64,000 nt of DNA from Aliagarivorans taiwanensis DSM 22990. Its GTDB lineage: Bacteria > Pseudomonadota > Gammaproteobacteria > Enterobacterales > Celerinatantimonadaceae. The position numbers and the translations under genes are program-made. This document shows, in pieces, positions 1 to 10,038 of this stretch. Within the stretch, counting starts at the first letter, position 1; each line of letters opens with the position of its first letter. Below the pieces are notes generated by a model, which was given only the letters and a program-made list of their open reading frames with translations, did not search any database and was not told the origin of the DNA. The DNA lies in NCBI RefSeq assembly GCF_000429505.1, contig NZ_AUBZ01000008.1, positions 1-64,000 on the forward strand. The letters are read 5' to 3'.

Positions 1-200
1 CGCCAACGAGGCTAAGCTTTAGCCACTGCTTGTGGCACGTGACCACCTTCCTAGCCAGGTTGCCAATGAGTAGCCCCGGCAACTTGCCCAAGCACTATGC
101 AGCACTACTGGAAACACTGCGAATGCTTACGCTCCCGGCGTCTCGGCCTGATAGAGTTTACCCTCGAGAAGTCAGGCGGAAACCCACCAAGTATCCAATT
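1..200. other. Unassigned leading stretch
   Basis: No convincing gene is visible. One frame on the plus strand stays open from the edge to a stop at base 22 (ANEAKL), so the tail of a plus-strand gene may enter here, but six residues cannot be identified. Two short inverted repeats (GCCAC/GTGGC near 23-37 and GTTGCC/GGCAAC near 59-84) suggest some RNA structure. The 64-codon frame at 30-224 looks random in composition and I leave it out. Confidence 0.3.
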
Positions 201-236
201 AAAAAGAAATGCCAGTCAGCTTAACTGACTGGCATT
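201..236 (-). terminator. Rho-independent terminator of metF
   Basis: A perfect 12-bp stem (208-219 with 225-236) and a five-base loop lie about 50 bases past the metF stop. On the minus strand a T-rich run (TTTCTTTTT) follows directly, so it ends metF transcription. Confidence 0.85.
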
Positions 237-285
237 ACCCCAACAGGCGGCTTTTTAGTAATTTGCGAGGCTTAGGCGGCGAGGC

Positions 286-1185
<900 letters not shown>

Positions 1186-1204
1186 TTACCGCACGCGTCT
1201 TACA

Positions 1205-1228
1205 AGACATATAGACGTCCATACATCC
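1205..1228 (-). promoter_or_regulatory. MetJ operator (three tandem met boxes)
   Basis: Three head-to-tail 8-mers, AGACATAT, AGACGTCC and ATACATCC, match the MetJ consensus AGACGTCT at 6, 7 and 5 of 8 positions. They abut the -10 element of the metF promoter, so repressor with S-adenosylmethionine would block it. The sequence match is direct; MetJ control is inferred from the known metF regulon. Confidence 0.8.
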
Positions 1229-1229
1229 A

Positions 1230-1258
1230 AATATGCGGAACCGCCTTTTTATTGTCAA
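1230..1258 (-). promoter_or_regulatory. metF sigma-70 promoter
   Basis: On the minus strand a perfect TTGACA (1253-1258) is separated by 17 bases from CATATT (1230-1235). The met boxes begin immediately downstream. Confidence 0.7.
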
Positions 1259-1310
1259 CGAAATTTAAGTTGCAGCTAGGCCAACTTGAAAATAATTCAT
1301 AAACAGAGCA

Positions 1311-1790
1311 TCACTGCTCCCGCTTATAACTGATCGCGACGACCCACCACTCTTTCTCGCCTTCCGGGGTGCGTACGATCACTTCATCATCCACTTCTTT
1401 TTGCAGCAGCGCACGCGCCATCGGCGAGTCCACCGAGATGTAGTCGTTGCGTCCAAATATCTCATCGTAGCCAACAATCCTAAAGCTGCGCTGCTCGCCC
1501 TGCTCGTTTTCGATATCAACCCAGGCACCGAAGAACACCTTACCTTCCTGCACCGGTGAGTAGTCGACCACCTTGACCTTCTCCAGTGTCTTGCGCAGGT
1601 AACGCACCCGGCGGTCAATCTCGCGCAGGCGCTTCTTGTTATATTGATAATCGGCGTTCTCACTGCGGTCGCCAAGGCTGGCCGCCCAGGCCACTTTCTT
1701 GGTTACCTCGGGACGTTCCTCTTTCCACAGCCAGTCTAGCTCTTGTTTGAGCCGCTCAAAGCCCTCGCGGGTCACGATCGACGTACGCAT
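1311..1790 (-). CDS. greB: Transcript cleavage factor GreB
   Basis: Binds the secondary channel of RNA polymerase and stimulates cleavage of backtracked transcripts. At 159 aa it has family length: an N-terminal coiled coil with the acidic tip motif (GDRSENADYQYNKKRLREIDRR, around residues 40-61) followed by an FKBP-like C-terminal domain. The tryptophan-rich N-terminus (LDWLWKEERPEVTKKVAWAA) distinguishes GreB from GreA. It is convergent with nothing and divergent from the porin gene. No clear terminator follows its stop. Confidence 0.96.
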   Translation of the reverse strand: MRTSIVTREGFERLKQELDWLWKEERPEVTKKVAWAASLGDRSENADYQYNKKRLREIDRRVRYLRKTLEKVKVVDYSPVQEGKVFFGAWVDIENEQGEQRSFRIVGYDEIFGRNDYISVDSPMARALLQKEVDDEVIVRTPEGEKEWWVVAISYKREQ

Positions 1791-1820
1791 TAATCACTCT
1801 CTCTTATGTGTTTCTCTCTA

Positions 1821-1840
1821 CCGTGCCGCCAGAGGCACGG
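1821..1840. other. Hairpin in the greB/porin divergent region
   Basis: Perfect 7-bp inverted repeat CCGTGCC/GGCACGG with a six-base loop, 30 bases upstream of the greB start. It could form in the greB leader; no function can be read from it. Confidence 0.35.
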
Positions 1841-1860
1841 ACCGGATGTTGCTCGAACAA

Positions 1861-1896
1861 AAGTGATTTAGACATCACTTACAACTAAAATATAAC
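1861..1896 (+). promoter_or_regulatory. Porin promoter with overlapping palindrome
   Basis: TAGACA (1869-1874), 16 bases, then TATAAC (1891-1896) gives a good sigma-70 promoter for the porin, with a roughly 90-base leader. A perfect inverted repeat AAGTGAT-N6-ATCACTT (1861-1880) covers the -35 element, the layout expected of an operator. The half-sites resemble CRP's but the spacing is two bases too long, so the binding protein is unknown. Confidence 0.55.
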
Positions 1897-1986
1897 CACT
1901 ATGTAGTTTTATTGTTGGATATATGGCTTAATATCAGAATACAACTCCGCAACACATCCACAAACCAAGATAAAGAACTAAGTAAC

Positions 1987-3069
1987 ATGAAACTTAACGC
2001 ACTTTCTGCAGTGGCTGCCGGCGCAGTACTGGCTAGCCAAGCGCACGCACAAGTCCTCTATCAAGACGAGCAAAACACCCTAGAACTGGGCGGCGTACTT
2101 GTGTTGGACGCACACAACCAGTTTTACCACGATGACACTCAGCTAAGCCTGAACCGTAGCATTTTAAACCTGGCAGCACACCGCCAAATGGATGATAACT
2201 GGGTGCTAAGTGGTAAATTTGAGTGGGATCAGTTCTCTAACTCACCAAACTCGTCCAGCAGCAACTTCCGTAACCGCTTGGCCTTTGTTGAAGCCAGCCA
2301 CGAAGAGCTGGGCCGCCTGAGCTTCGGTAAGCAGTGGTCAGCCTACCACGACGTTGCCCGTTACATGGACAACATGATTCTCATCGATCCAGATGCAACA
2401 CCTATTTATTCAGAAGGTGCTGATGGTGCATTCGCCGCAACTGGTCGTGGTGACAACCTGATGGCCTACCGCATGAGCGTGGCAGACTTCAACATTGCTG
2501 CTCACTATGGTTTCGCTGCTGACGGTACACACGAGCGAGAGAGCCACACAACTCGACGCAAGAATAACTTTGGTGCGTCACTGAGCTATGACAGCAGCTT
2601 CGGTTTAAGTGCAGGCGTTGCATTTGTTGAAAACAAAGTTCGTGTTGATGGAACAGATCCGAATGGTTTGAAAGACGGTGACAAGCAGCGCGCTCTAACC
2701 TTCGCCGGTGAATACCAGCTAGCAGGCCTGCGTGTGGCCGGTGCCTACACCATGGGGGATAAGATCCACCAAGCCGACCTGTACAACTTCGGTCACGGCG
2801 AGTGGGCCGATGCTGATGCCTGGGATATCTGGGTTGAGTACAACATGAGCAACGGCCTGCGTCCGTTCTTCTACTACTCGAGCATTGATTTCGATGATAC
2901 CCGTGTGAATGCCCACGGTAACCGCGACATCGTAGCCGGTGGTCTGTCATACGCCATTGCCAATGGCCTGATTGCCTCTATCGAACTTAACCGCTACAAC
3001 CTGAACGACCTTGGCGCTGGCAAGCGTGAAGAGAGCGGCGGCGGTATTAACCTGATCTACGCGTTCTAA
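1987..3069 (+). CDS. Outer-membrane general porin
   Basis: Trimeric-type beta-barrel porin for passive entry of small solutes. The start at 1987 is chosen because MKLNALSAVAAGAVLASQAHA|Q is a clean signal peptide with an AHA cleavage site; the frame upstream adds implausible residues. The mature part (about 339 aa) is made of alternating amphipathic strands, has the LSFGKQWSAYHDV segment typical of the Gram-negative porin family, and ends in phenylalanine (INLIYAF), the outer-membrane assembly signal. Monocistronic, with its own promoter and terminator. Substrate preference cannot be read from sequence. Confidence 0.9.
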   Translation: MKLNALSAVAAGAVLASQAHAQVLYQDEQNTLELGGVLVLDAHNQFYHDDTQLSLNRSILNLAAHRQMDDNWVLSGKFEWDQFSNSPNSSSSNFRNRLAFVEASHEELGRLSFGKQWSAYHDVARYMDNMILIDPDATPIYSEGADGAFAATGRGDNLMAYRMSVADFNIAAHYGFAADGTHERESHTTRRKNNFGASLSYDSSFGLSAGVAFVENKVRVDGTDPNGLKDGDKQRALTFAGEYQLAGLRVAGAYTMGDKIHQADLYNFGHGEWADADAWDIWVEYNMSNGLRPFFYYSSIDFDDTRVNAHGNRDIVAGGLSYAIANGLIASIELNRYNLNDLGAGKREESGGGINLIYAF

Positions 3070-3086
3070 GCGCGACGTTGATCGAT

Positions 3087-3111
3087 AAGGGCGCCCAGTG
3101 GCGCCCTTTTT
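3087..3111 (+). terminator. Porin terminator
   Basis: GC-rich 9-bp stem (3087-3095 with 3100-3108), four-base loop CAGT, then a T run, 17 bases past the porin stop. Confidence 0.85.
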
Positions 3112-3137
3112 ATTTCCTCCAAGCTATCGCCCTAAAA

Positions 3138-3680
3138 CTAAAAGGCGCAGGACAGCAACTCGCTGCCATCCTCCAAGCTACAAACGCGCATACCCTGCTC
3201 ATCTATCAGCCCATAGCTGGCGGCCCATTGCTGGCGCGGCATCGAGATAGAACCGGGATTGAACAGGTACAGCGACTGCTGTTTTTCTGCCACTGGCACA
3301 TGGGTGTGGCCCGAGGCAAACACATCCCCCTCGCTCAGCGGTGGCAGCTTATCGGCTTTATAGGTGTGACCGTGACAACAGAACAGGCGGCGCTCTCCCA
3401 CTAGCAGCTGGTTGTACTCACTGAGTATCGGAAACTCACACAGCGCTTGATCCACCTCGCTGTCGCAGTTGCCGCGCACAGCAATGATCTGCTTACGATA
3501 GCGGTTAAGCATCTCGGCACATTCCAGAGGCCGATAGTGCTCGGGCAAGGGATTACGCGGGCCGTGGTTGAGCAAATCTCCCAGACTCAACAGATAACGC
3601 GCACCGCTTTGGTCGAAGCGCTCAAGGGCTAGCTTAAGCGCCGCAGCGTCGCCGTGAATATCTGAACAAACAAAATACAT
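3138..3680 (-). CDS. yfcE: YfcE-type metallophosphodiesterase
   Basis: Calcineurin-like phosphoesterase related to E. coli YfcE, which hydrolyses phosphodiesters; the physiological substrate is unknown. Metal-binding motifs are intact: SDIHGD (residues 5-10), LSLGDLLNHGPRN, AVRGNCDSEVD, CCHGH and SGHTHVP. The ATG at 3680 (MYFVCSDIHG) is preferred over 3719 because GAGGG precedes it by six bases and the added 13 residues are not family-like. At 180 aa it is the usual length. It lies alone between the porin terminator and the galETK terminator. Confidence 0.88.
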   Translation of the reverse strand: MYFVCSDIHGDAAALKLALERFDQSGARYLLSLGDLLNHGPRNPLPEHYRPLECAEMLNRYRKQIIAVRGNCDSEVDQALCEFPILSEYNQLLVGERRLFCCHGHTYKADKLPPLSEGDVFASGHTHVPVAEKQQSLYLFNPGSISMPRQQWAASYGLIDEQGMRVCSLEDGSELLSCAF

Positions 3681-3717
3681 GGGGATCCCTCGGTTACAGT
3701 AACGCCGCCATGGTAAC

Positions 3718-3747
3718 AAAAAAAACGCTACCCAAGGTGGGTAGCGT
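3718..3747 (-). terminator. Terminator of the galETK operon
   Basis: 9-bp stem ACGCTACCC/GGGTAGCGT with loop AAGGT, followed on the minus strand by an uninterrupted T run. It is 313 bases past galK, with the MITE-like element between them. Confidence 0.8.
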
Positions 3748-3768
3748 AAACAACTAGGATTGCTAAAT

Positions 3769-4033
3769 AGGGCCTGTGTAACTTTCGTATTCGTTTTTGC
3801 AGCGCTTTATAGGCCAATCAGGCAAGGAAAAGGCTGTGCCGTGTAGCCATCTACATAAACAGGCTTTGACGCTGAATGATTGGCCTATAAACACTGCCCT
3901 TTGGGTTCATTTATACGGCATCTGCGCAGCGTCCTTCGCTTCTGACATAGAGCGACTATGCTGCGTCGCTCACCCCTCGCTCAGATGCCGTTTAAATTGA
4001 ACAAAATTCGAATACAAAAGATAAACAGGCCCT
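3769..4033. mobile_element. MITE-like element with nested inverted repeats
   Basis: A 265-bp non-coding element. Its ends are inverted repeats: AGGGCCTGTGTAACTTTCG from the left and AGGGCCTGTTTATCTTTTG reading inward from the right, both continuing TATTCG, about 22 of 25 identical. Inside are a perfect 15-bp inverted repeat (TTTATAGGCCAATCA, about 3809-3823, with its complement near 3876-3890), a 20-bp imperfect one (GTTCATTTATACGGCATCTG near 3906, and complement near 3981-4001), and CATAG/CTATG. No transposase and no clear target duplication. It resembles non-autonomous elements mobilised in trans; the family is not known to me. Confidence 0.7.
3826..3886. repeat. Dispersed repeat module, copy 1
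   Basis: The core AAAGGCTGTGCCGTGTAGCC followed by ATCTACATAAACAGGCTTT and ATGATTGG recurs near 29689-29742 with about 85 percent identity by eye. The core can fold into TGTAG/CTACA. Here it lies inside the MITE-like element, between the two arms of its 15-bp inverted repeat. Confidence 0.7.
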
Positions 4034-4059
4034 CGGATTGGGGTATAGCTCCCAAGGCT

Positions 4060-5220
4060 TTAGATTTCGCCAGCACCGTCTTTGGCCTGACAGACGTAGA
4101 TGTCGGCTTTCAAGCCAGTCTTAGCAAAATAGTGTTGCTCGATAGCCTGCTGCGCAGCTTCGACTTTATCCAGTGGCAGTAGCGATACCACGCAGCCACC
4201 AAAGCCGCCGCCGGTCATGCGCACGCCGCCATCTTCGCCGGCCACTTCTTTGACGATCTCTACCAAGGTGTCGATTTCGCTAACGGTGATCTCAAAGTCA
4301 TCGCGCATCGATGCGTGCGACTCAGCCATCAGACGCGCCATCACAACCTTGTCACCCTTGGCCAGCGCATCGGCGGCTTGCTCAGTGCGGGTGTTCTCGG
4401 TGATAACGTGGCGAGCACGCTTGTACACCAGCTCAGAGATCTCTGACTTGGCGGCTTCCAACTGCTCGAGGGTCACATCACGCAGCGCTTTCACCTTGAA
4501 GTAGCGGGCCGCTTCTTCACACTGCTCACGGCGAGTGTTGTACTCGCTGTCTACCAAGCCGCGCTTCTTGTTGGAGTTGATGATCATCACCGCCAGATCG
4601 GTAGGCATCGCTACCGGGCGAGTTTCCAAGCTGCGGCAGTCGATCAGCAGGGCATGGTCTTGCTTACCTTCGGCTGAGATCAGTTGATCCATGATGCCGC
4701 AGTTACAGCCCACAAACTCGTTCTCAGCCTGCTGGCCGTTAAGGGCAATCTCTTGCTGGCTGATGCTCAGGTTATACAAGGTCTTGAAGGTTTGACCGAT
4801 CACCACTTCCAGGGCTGCCGACGAGCTCAGGCCTGCGCCCTGTGGCACGTTACCGCTCACCGAGATATCGGCACCAGCGAATTGGTAGCCGCGGGCCAAC
4901 AGACACTTCACCACACCGCGGATGTAGTTTGCCCACATCTTGCCTTCGACAAACTCAATCTCTTGATCAAGACGGAACTCGTCTTGGGCGTCGTCGTAAT
5001 CCACTGATACAACACGCACCACCTTGTCATCACGGCGGCTAGCCGCAACGACCGCTTGATAGTCAATGGCACAAGGCAGTACAAAGCCGTCGTTGTAGTC
5101 AGTGTGCTCACCGATCAGGTTGACTCGGCCCGGCGCCTGGATCAGGCTGGCTGGGGCATAGCTGAACGCTTTTTCGAAGCTGCTGGATACAGCGTTAACC
5201 AGTTGTTGTTGCTTGCTCAT
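4060..5220 (-). CDS. galK: Galactokinase
   Basis: Phosphorylates galactose to galactose-1-phosphate in the Leloir pathway. A GHMP kinase of 386 aa, as in E. coli (382). The galactokinase signature [21 protein letters not shown] is near residues 28-48, the ATP-binding loop [17 protein letters not shown] near 121-137, and the catalytic-base region GCNCGIMDQ and the final [10 protein letters not shown] loop are present. Last gene of galE-galT-galK, eight bases after galT, so co-transcribed. Confidence 0.97.
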   Translation of the reverse strand: MSKQQQLVNAVSSSFEKAFSYAPASLIQAPGRVNLIGEHTDYNDGFVLPCAIDYQAVVAASRRDDKVVRVVSVDYDDAQDEFRLDQEIEFVEGKMWANYIRGVVKCLLARGYQFAGADISVSGNVPQGAGLSSSAALEVVIGQTFKTLYNLSISQQEIALNGQQAENEFVGCNCGIMDQLISAEGKQDHALLIDCRSLETRPVAMPTDLAVMIINSNKKRGLVDSEYNTRREQCEEAARYFKVKALRDVTLEQLEAAKSEISELVYKRARHVITENTRTEQAADALAKGDKVVMARLMAESHASMRDDFEITVSEIDTLVEIVKEVAGEDGGVRMTGGGFGGCVVSLLPLDKVEAAQQAIEQHYFAKTGLKADIYVCQAKDGAGEI

Positions 5221-5228
5221 GATACAAC

Positions 5229-6284
5229 CTATTGCTCTTTGTAATGCACATCGCTAACCGCACGCAGGCGATCAGCAGCTTGTTCTGGGGTGAGGTCACG
5301 CTGGCTTTCTGCCAACATCTCGTAGCCCACCATAAACTTACGTACGCTGGCTGAGCGCAGTAGCGGTGGGTAGAACAAGGCATGCAGCTGCCAGTGTTCA
5401 ATGCCTTCGCCATCTTTGAAGAACGGCGCATAGTGCCAGCCCATAGAGTATGGGAATGAACACTTAAATAGGTTGTCGTAGCGTGAGGTCAGCTTTTTCA
5501 GTGCCAGCGCTAAGTCGTCGCGCTGCGCTTCGCTCAGGTCTTCAAAACGGCGCGCGGTGGCTTTGGGCAGCAGCATGGTTTCGAACGGCCAAGCCGCCCA
5601 GTACGGTACCACTGCCAGCCAGTGTTCGGTCTCCACCACGGTGCGGGCACCGTCTTCCATCTCGCGAGCAACGTAGTCTTCCAGCAGGTTACGCTGGTTT
5701 TGCTCGTAGTATTCACGCAGCAATACGTCTTTACGGGCAATCTCGTTTGGCAAGAAGCTGTTGGCCCAGATCTGGCCATGCGGATGCGGCTGCGAACAGC
5801 CCATCATCGCGCCTTTGTTCTCAAACGCCTGTACCCATAGGTAGTCTTTACCCAGCTCAGAGACTTGCTCGTCCCAGGTATCAACAACACCACGGATCGC
5901 GGGTACGCTCAGCTCTGGCAGGGTGCGGCTGTGATCTTCAGAGAAACACAGCACCCGGCTCAGGCCGCGGGCACTTTCAGCGCGAAACAGCGGGTCACCA
6001 CTCTCTGGCACGTCTGGGGTATCTTGCTGCAGGGCAGCAAAGTCGTTAGTGAAAACAAAGGTGCCTTTGTAGTCTGGGTTTACGTCACCAGATACCCGGG
6101 TGTTACCTGCACACAGGAAACACTCGCTATCGTAGGACTTAGCTTCTGACTCTTCTGGCGCTTCATCCTGCCCCTGCCATGGGCGCTTGGCCCGGTGCGG
6201 AGACACCAGTACATATTGCCCGGTAAGCGGGTTGTATCGGCGATGCGGATGTTCTGTCGCATCGAACTCTGTATCTAATGACAT
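5229..6284 (-). CDS. galT: Galactose-1-phosphate uridylyltransferase
   Basis: Exchanges UMP between UDP-glucose and galactose-1-phosphate. At 351 aa it is full length. The HIT-superfamily active site [13 protein letters not shown] (HPH, with the nucleophilic histidine uridylylated) is near residues 159-171, and the N-terminal [25 protein letters not shown] is diagnostic. The zinc-site cysteines (CFLCAGN) are kept. Middle gene of the operon, 14 bases after galE. Confidence 0.97.
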   Translation of the reverse strand: MSLDTEFDATEHPHRRYNPLTGQYVLVSPHRAKRPWQGQDEAPEESEAKSYDSECFLCAGNTRVSGDVNPDYKGTFVFTNDFAALQQDTPDVPESGDPLFRAESARGLSRVLCFSEDHSRTLPELSVPAIRGVVDTWDEQVSELGKDYLWVQAFENKGAMMGCSQPHPHGQIWANSFLPNEIARKDVLLREYYEQNQRNLLEDYVAREMEDGARTVVETEHWLAVVPYWAAWPFETMLLPKATARRFEDLSEAQRDDLALALKKLTSRYDNLFKCSFPYSMGWHYAPFFKDGEGIEHWQLHALFYPPLLRSASVRKFMVGYEMLAESQRDLTPEQAADRLRAVSDVHYKEQ

Positions 6285-6298
6285 ACTTCTACCTAAAA

Positions 6299-7324
6299 CT
6301 AGTCTTCGCTATCGGGATAGCCTTGAGGGTTATTGGATTGCCAACGCCAGGTATCGGCGGCCATATCCGCAACGCTGCGGGTAGCCTTCCAACCGAGATC
6401 GGCTTCAGCTTTACTTGGGTCTGCCCAGCACTCGGCGATATCACCGGGGCGGCGCGGACAAATTTGATAAGGGATCGGCTGGCCACTGGCCTGAGCAAAG
6501 GCCTCTACCATCTGCAGTACACTGCTGCCTTGGCCGGTCCCCAGGTTGTAGATGTGCAGGCCTTGTTTGGCGCCTACGGCTTTCAGGGCTGCAACGTGGC
6601 CATCGGCCAGGTCCATCACGTGGATGTAATCGCGTACACCGGTACCATCTACGGTTGGGTAATCGTCACCGAACACAGATAGCTGCTCACGGCGACCTAC
6701 CGCTACCTGGGCGATAAACGGCATCAGGTTGTTAGGAATGCCTTGTGGGTCTTCGCCCAAATCGCCCGATGGGTGCGAGCCAACCGGGTTAAAGTAGCGC
6801 AGCAAGGTCACGCTCCACTCGGGGTCAGCGTGCTGCATATCGCGGAAGCACTCTTCCACCATGTACTTACTACGGCCGTAAGGGTTGGTGGTTGCGCCCA
6901 CTGCGGTGGTCTCTTTAATCGGGATCTCTTCTGGGTCGCCATAAACGGTGGCCGAAGAGGAGAATACGATGCTTTTCACGCCCGCATCACGCATCACTTC
7001 CGCCAGTACCAAGGAGCCGTGCACGTTGTTGTCATAGTACTCCAGCGGCTTGGCCACTGATTCACCCACCGCCTTCAAACCGGCAAAGTGGATCACCGAG
7101 TCGATGTCGTGTTCGCTGAAGATGCGCTTGAGCAACTCGCGGTCACGGATATCGCCCTGATAGAACAGCGGCTGCACGCCACTCAGCTTTTCGACGCGCG
7201 CCAGCACGGTCGCTTTACTGTTGCACAGGTTGTCCACGATGATCGGCTGCATGCCGGCTTCAATCATTTGAATACATGTGTGGCTACCGATATAGCCCAT
7301 TCCACCCGTTACCAGAACTTTCAC
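6299..7324 (-). CDS. galE: UDP-glucose 4-epimerase
   Basis: Interconverts UDP-galactose and UDP-glucose with bound NAD. Extended short-chain dehydrogenase of 341 aa: Rossmann GGMGYIGSH at residues 7-15, [16 protein letters not shown], the catalytic serine region SSSATVYG and the [10 protein letters not shown] motif (Tyr and Lys). First gene of the operon. The 5' region carries CRP-like and GalR-like sites. Confidence 0.97.
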   Translation of the reverse strand: MKVLVTGGMGYIGSHTCIQMIEAGMQPIIVDNLCNSKATVLARVEKLSGVQPLFYQGDIRDRELLKRIFSEHDIDSVIHFAGLKAVGESVAKPLEYYDNNVHGSLVLAEVMRDAGVKSIVFSSSATVYGDPEEIPIKETTAVGATTNPYGRSKYMVEECFRDMQHADPEWSVTLLRYFNPVGSHPSGDLGEDPQGIPNNLMPFIAQVAVGRREQLSVFGDDYPTVDGTGVRDYIHVMDLADGHVAALKAVGAKQGLHIYNLGTGQGSSVLQMVEAFAQASGQPIPYQICPRRPGDIAECWADPSKAEADLGWKATRSVADMAADTWRWQSNNPQGYPDSED

Positions 7325-7424
7325 AGTCCACTCCTGTTAATTAGTAAGGTCAAAAACTACGACCTCTAAGGGCTCTGTACCCTAGTATTGAGGCCAATTC
7401 TATCAGCCTACCTAAGCTCGCCGC

Positions 7425-7440
7425 TGTGATCACTATCGCA
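7425..7440. promoter_or_regulatory. CRP-like binding site for gal operon
   Basis: TGTGA-N6-TCGCA matches the CRP consensus TGTGA-N6-TCACA at 9 of 10 core positions. It lies about 100 bases upstream of galE and two bases from the GalR-like operator, as expected for catabolite control of galactose genes. Confidence 0.6.
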
Positions 7441-7442
7441 AA

Positions 7443-7458
7443 GTGTAAACGTTTACCC
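7443..7458. promoter_or_regulatory. GalR/LacI-family operator
   Basis: GTGTAAACGTTTACCC differs from the GalR consensus GTGKNANCGNTTNCAC at one constrained position and contains the perfect palindrome GTAAACGTTTAC with the central CG of LacI-family operators. Presumably it mediates galactose induction; no galR lies beside the operon. Confidence 0.75.
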
Positions 7459-7638
7459 CAAAAGATCAATATAGCCACAGATAATTTTATAAGTACGCGG
7501 CAATTACCCGTAGAACCCCGATTTCTGGTGGATGACTTAGGCCGAATGACAGACTTTTGAAGGGAAAACGCTATCACAAGTTATTCGTCACTAGGTGAAG
7601 TTTTTGTGTAAGCACACAACAAGAGCCAAGCAGCAGGC

Positions 7639-7666
7639 TTGCAGCGCCGGGCAAAGCCACTATGAT
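7639..7666 (+). promoter_or_regulatory. tex promoter
   Basis: TTGCAG (7639-7644), 16 bases, TATGAT (7661-7666). The upstream in-frame ATG at 7662 falls inside the -10 element, which rules it out as the tex start. Confidence 0.65.
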
Positions 7667-7706
7667 AGATGCCCCGCCCAGTGAAGGGTTTAGACAGATA
7701 AGCATC

Positions 7707-10025
7707 ATGCAAGACATCGCCAAGATCATCGCCGAGGAGATCGGCGCCAAGGCCCAACAAGTCACCGCAGCGACCCAGCTGCTTGATGAAGGCGCGACCG
7801 TTCCCTTTGTTGCCCGTTACCGTAAAGAGGTGACCGGCGGCTTGGATGACACCCAGCTGCGTAAGCTGGAGCAACGCCTCAGCTACCTGCGCGAACTACA
7901 GGCGCGCCGTGAGACCATCCTCAAATCCATCGATGAACAAGGCAAGCTCAGCGACGCGCTGCGCAAGCAAATCAGCGACTGCGAAAGCAAGACCGAGCTG
8001 GAAGACCTGTACCTTCCCTATAAGCCTAAGCGCCGTACCAAGGGGCAGATCGCCATTGAGGCTGGCTTAGAGCCGTTGGCGGATCGCCTGTTTGAACAGC
8101 CAGAGCTTGACCCGGAAAGCGAAGCCCAGTCGTTTATCGATGCCGATGCCGGATTTGCCGACAGCAAGGCCTGCCTCGACGGCGCCAAGTTTATCCTGAT
8201 GGAGCGCTTTGCCATGGATGCCGGCTTGCTGGCAGGCTTACGCGCCTTGCTCAATCGCGACGGTGAGCTTCAAAGCAGCGTGGTCCCCGGACAAGAGCAA
8301 AACGGCCAGAAGTTTCAGGACTACTTCGAGTATCGCGAAGCGCTAAGCAAGGTGCCATCGCACCGCGCGTTAGCCCTGCTACGCGGCCGCAACGAGGGCG
8401 TATTACAGCTTAACCTGGTGATCGGCGAAGAAGGCGCTTCTCACCCGGCGGAATACCTGATTGCCGAGCACACCGGGATCCGCCAACAGCAACGCCCCGC
8501 CGATGCCTGGCTGGCCAGCGTAGTGCAATGGACCTGGCGAGTGAAGCTCAAGCTCTCGCTGGAGACCGAGCTACTAAACGCACTACGCGAGCGCGCCGAA
8601 ACCGCCGCTATCGATGTATTCTCGCGCAACCTTAACGATCTGCTGATGGCCGCACCGGCAGGAACCAAGGCCACCATGGGGCTCGATCCGGGCCTGCGTA
8701 CCGGGGTGAAAGTCGCAGTGGTCGATGCCACCGGTAAGCTGGTTGATATGGCCACCATTTACCCGCACGCACCGAAAAACCAATGGCAAGCCAGTTTGGC
8801 GACCCTCGCCGAGCTGGTGAAACGCCACGATGTAGAGCTGATCAGCATCGGCAACGGCACCGCCTCTCGGGAGACCGATAAGCTTGCCAAAGAGCTACTG
8901 GCACTGCTGCAGATCCCTAAGCTGAAAAAGCTGATGGTCAGCGAAGCCGGCGCCTCGGTCTACTCCGCCTCGGAGCTGGCCGCCAAAGAATTCCCGGATC
9001 TGGACGTAAGCATACGCGGTGCAGTGTCGATTGCCCGCCGCCTGCAAGATCCGCTAGCCGAGCTGGTGAAGATCGACCCTAAATCCATCGGTGTTGGCCA
9101 GTACCAGCACGATGTTAGCCAGACTCAGCTAAGCCAACAGCTGGATACCGTGGTGGAAGACTGTGTAAACGCCGTAGGGGTGGATCTGAATACCGCCTCC
9201 GCGCCGCTGCTTAGCCGGGTGGCTGGCCTGAATCAAACCATCGCCGACAATATCGTGGCCTACCGCGACGAGAATGGTGCCTTTGCCAACCGCAGCCAGA
9301 TCAAAAAGGTAGCGCGCCTTGGTCCGAAAGCCTTTGAGCAAAGCGCCGGTTTTTTGCGAATCAATGGCGGCAACAATGCTCTCGATGGCTCGGCGGTGCA
9401 CCCTGAGGCCTACCCTGTGGTCAAGGCGATTGCCTCGCACTGCCAGCTGGACATCCAGCAACTAGTGGCCAACGACAGCGTGCTGAACAAGCTCGATCCC
9501 CAGCAGTTCACCGATGACAACTTCGGTCTGCCGACGGTCAAAGACATCATCAGCGAGCTGAAAAAGCCCGGCCGCGACCCGCGCCCTGAGTTCACCACCG
9601 CCGAGTTTAAGGACGGGGTAGAAACCCTAAAAGACCTCAAACCCGGGATGCGTTTAGAAGGTGTGGTCACCAATGTCACCAACTTCGGTGCCTTTGTAGA
9701 TATCGGCGTTCACCAAGATGGTCTGGTTCATATCTCGGCCCTGTCGCATCAGTTCGTCAAGGATCCACACCAAGTGGTGAAGGCCGGCGATGTGGTTAAG
9801 GTCAAGGTGATGGAAGTGGACGTGCCGCGCAAGCGTATCGGCCTGAGTATGCGAATGGACGACGAAGTGCAAAGCGGCGGCAGTAATGCCAGCGCCCAGC
9901 CACGTCGCAGCAACAAGCCAAATGGTGGGGCCAGTCGCCATCAAGGCCAGCGCTCAGGCGGCAACAAACCGGCTCAGCTCAACTCGGCCTTTGCCGATGC
10001 CTTTGCTAACGCGAAAAGAAAATAG
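7707..10025 (+). CDS. tex: Tex-family RNA-binding transcription accessory protein
   Basis: Nucleic-acid-binding protein linked to transcription and RNA handling (E. coli YhgF). At 772 aa it has family length, starting [15 protein letters not shown] at 7707. Domain order: N-terminal helical region with [20 protein letters not shown]; a YqgF/RuvX-like nuclease fold ([17 protein letters not shown], around 325-340); the conserved [15 protein letters not shown] and [11 protein letters not shown] segments; helix-hairpin-helix repeats near 495-560; an S1 domain ([26 protein letters not shown], about 650-720). The tail is a basic, low-complexity extension rich in S, N, G and R. Single gene with its own promoter. 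Confidence 0.95.
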   Translation: MQDIAKIIAEEIGAKAQQVTAATQLLDEGATVPFVARYRKEVTGGLDDTQLRKLEQRLSYLRELQARRETILKSIDEQGKLSDALRKQISDCESKTELEDLYLPYKPKRRTKGQIAIEAGLEPLADRLFEQPELDPESEAQSFIDADAGFADSKACLDGAKFILMERFAMDAGLLAGLRALLNRDGELQSSVVPGQEQNGQKFQDYFEYREALSKVPSHRALALLRGRNEGVLQLNLVIGEEGASHPAEYLIAEHTGIRQQQRPADAWLASVVQWTWRVKLKLSLETELLNALRERAETAAIDVFSRNLNDLLMAAPAGTKATMGLDPGLRTGVKVAVVDATGKLVDMATIYPHAPKNQWQASLATLAELVKRHDVELISIGNGTASRETDKLAKELLALLQIPKLKKLMVSEAGASVYSASELAAKEFPDLDVSIRGAVSIARRLQDPLAELVKIDPKSIGVGQYQHDVSQTQLSQQLDTVVEDCVNAVGVDLNTASAPLLSRVAGLNQTIADNIVAYRDENGAFANRSQIKKVARLGPKAFEQSAGFLRINGGNNALDGSAVHPEAYPVVKAIASHCQLDIQQLVANDSVLNKLDPQQFTDDNFGLPTVKDIISELKKPGRDPRPEFTTAEFKDGVETLKDLKPGMRLEGVVTNVTNFGAFVDIGVHQDGLVHISALSHQFVKDPHQVVKAGDVVKVKVMEVDVPRKRIGLSMRMDDEVQSGGSNASAQPRRSNKPNGGASRHQGQRSGGNKPAQLNSAFADAFANAKRK

Positions 10026-10038
10026 GCAAGGGTAAGCA

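Larger units (their letters stand above)
7325..7638. promoter_or_regulatory. galE/tex divergent control region
   Basis: Apart from the CRP-like and GalR-like sites listed separately, this stretch contains no open frame with coding character. A convincing galE -10/-35 pair could not be singled out. Confidence 0.5.

Noticed and set aside
30-224. 64-codon frame near the left edge
   Set aside because: Random-looking composition, no ribosome site, and its end lies in the metF terminator.
3769-4033. CRISPR-like or ncRNA gene
   Set aside because: Repeats are inverted and nested, not direct and spaced; matching termini point to an inserted element.
7662-7706. Earlier start for tex
   Set aside because: The ATG is inside the -10 element of a good promoter and the added residues are not family-like.
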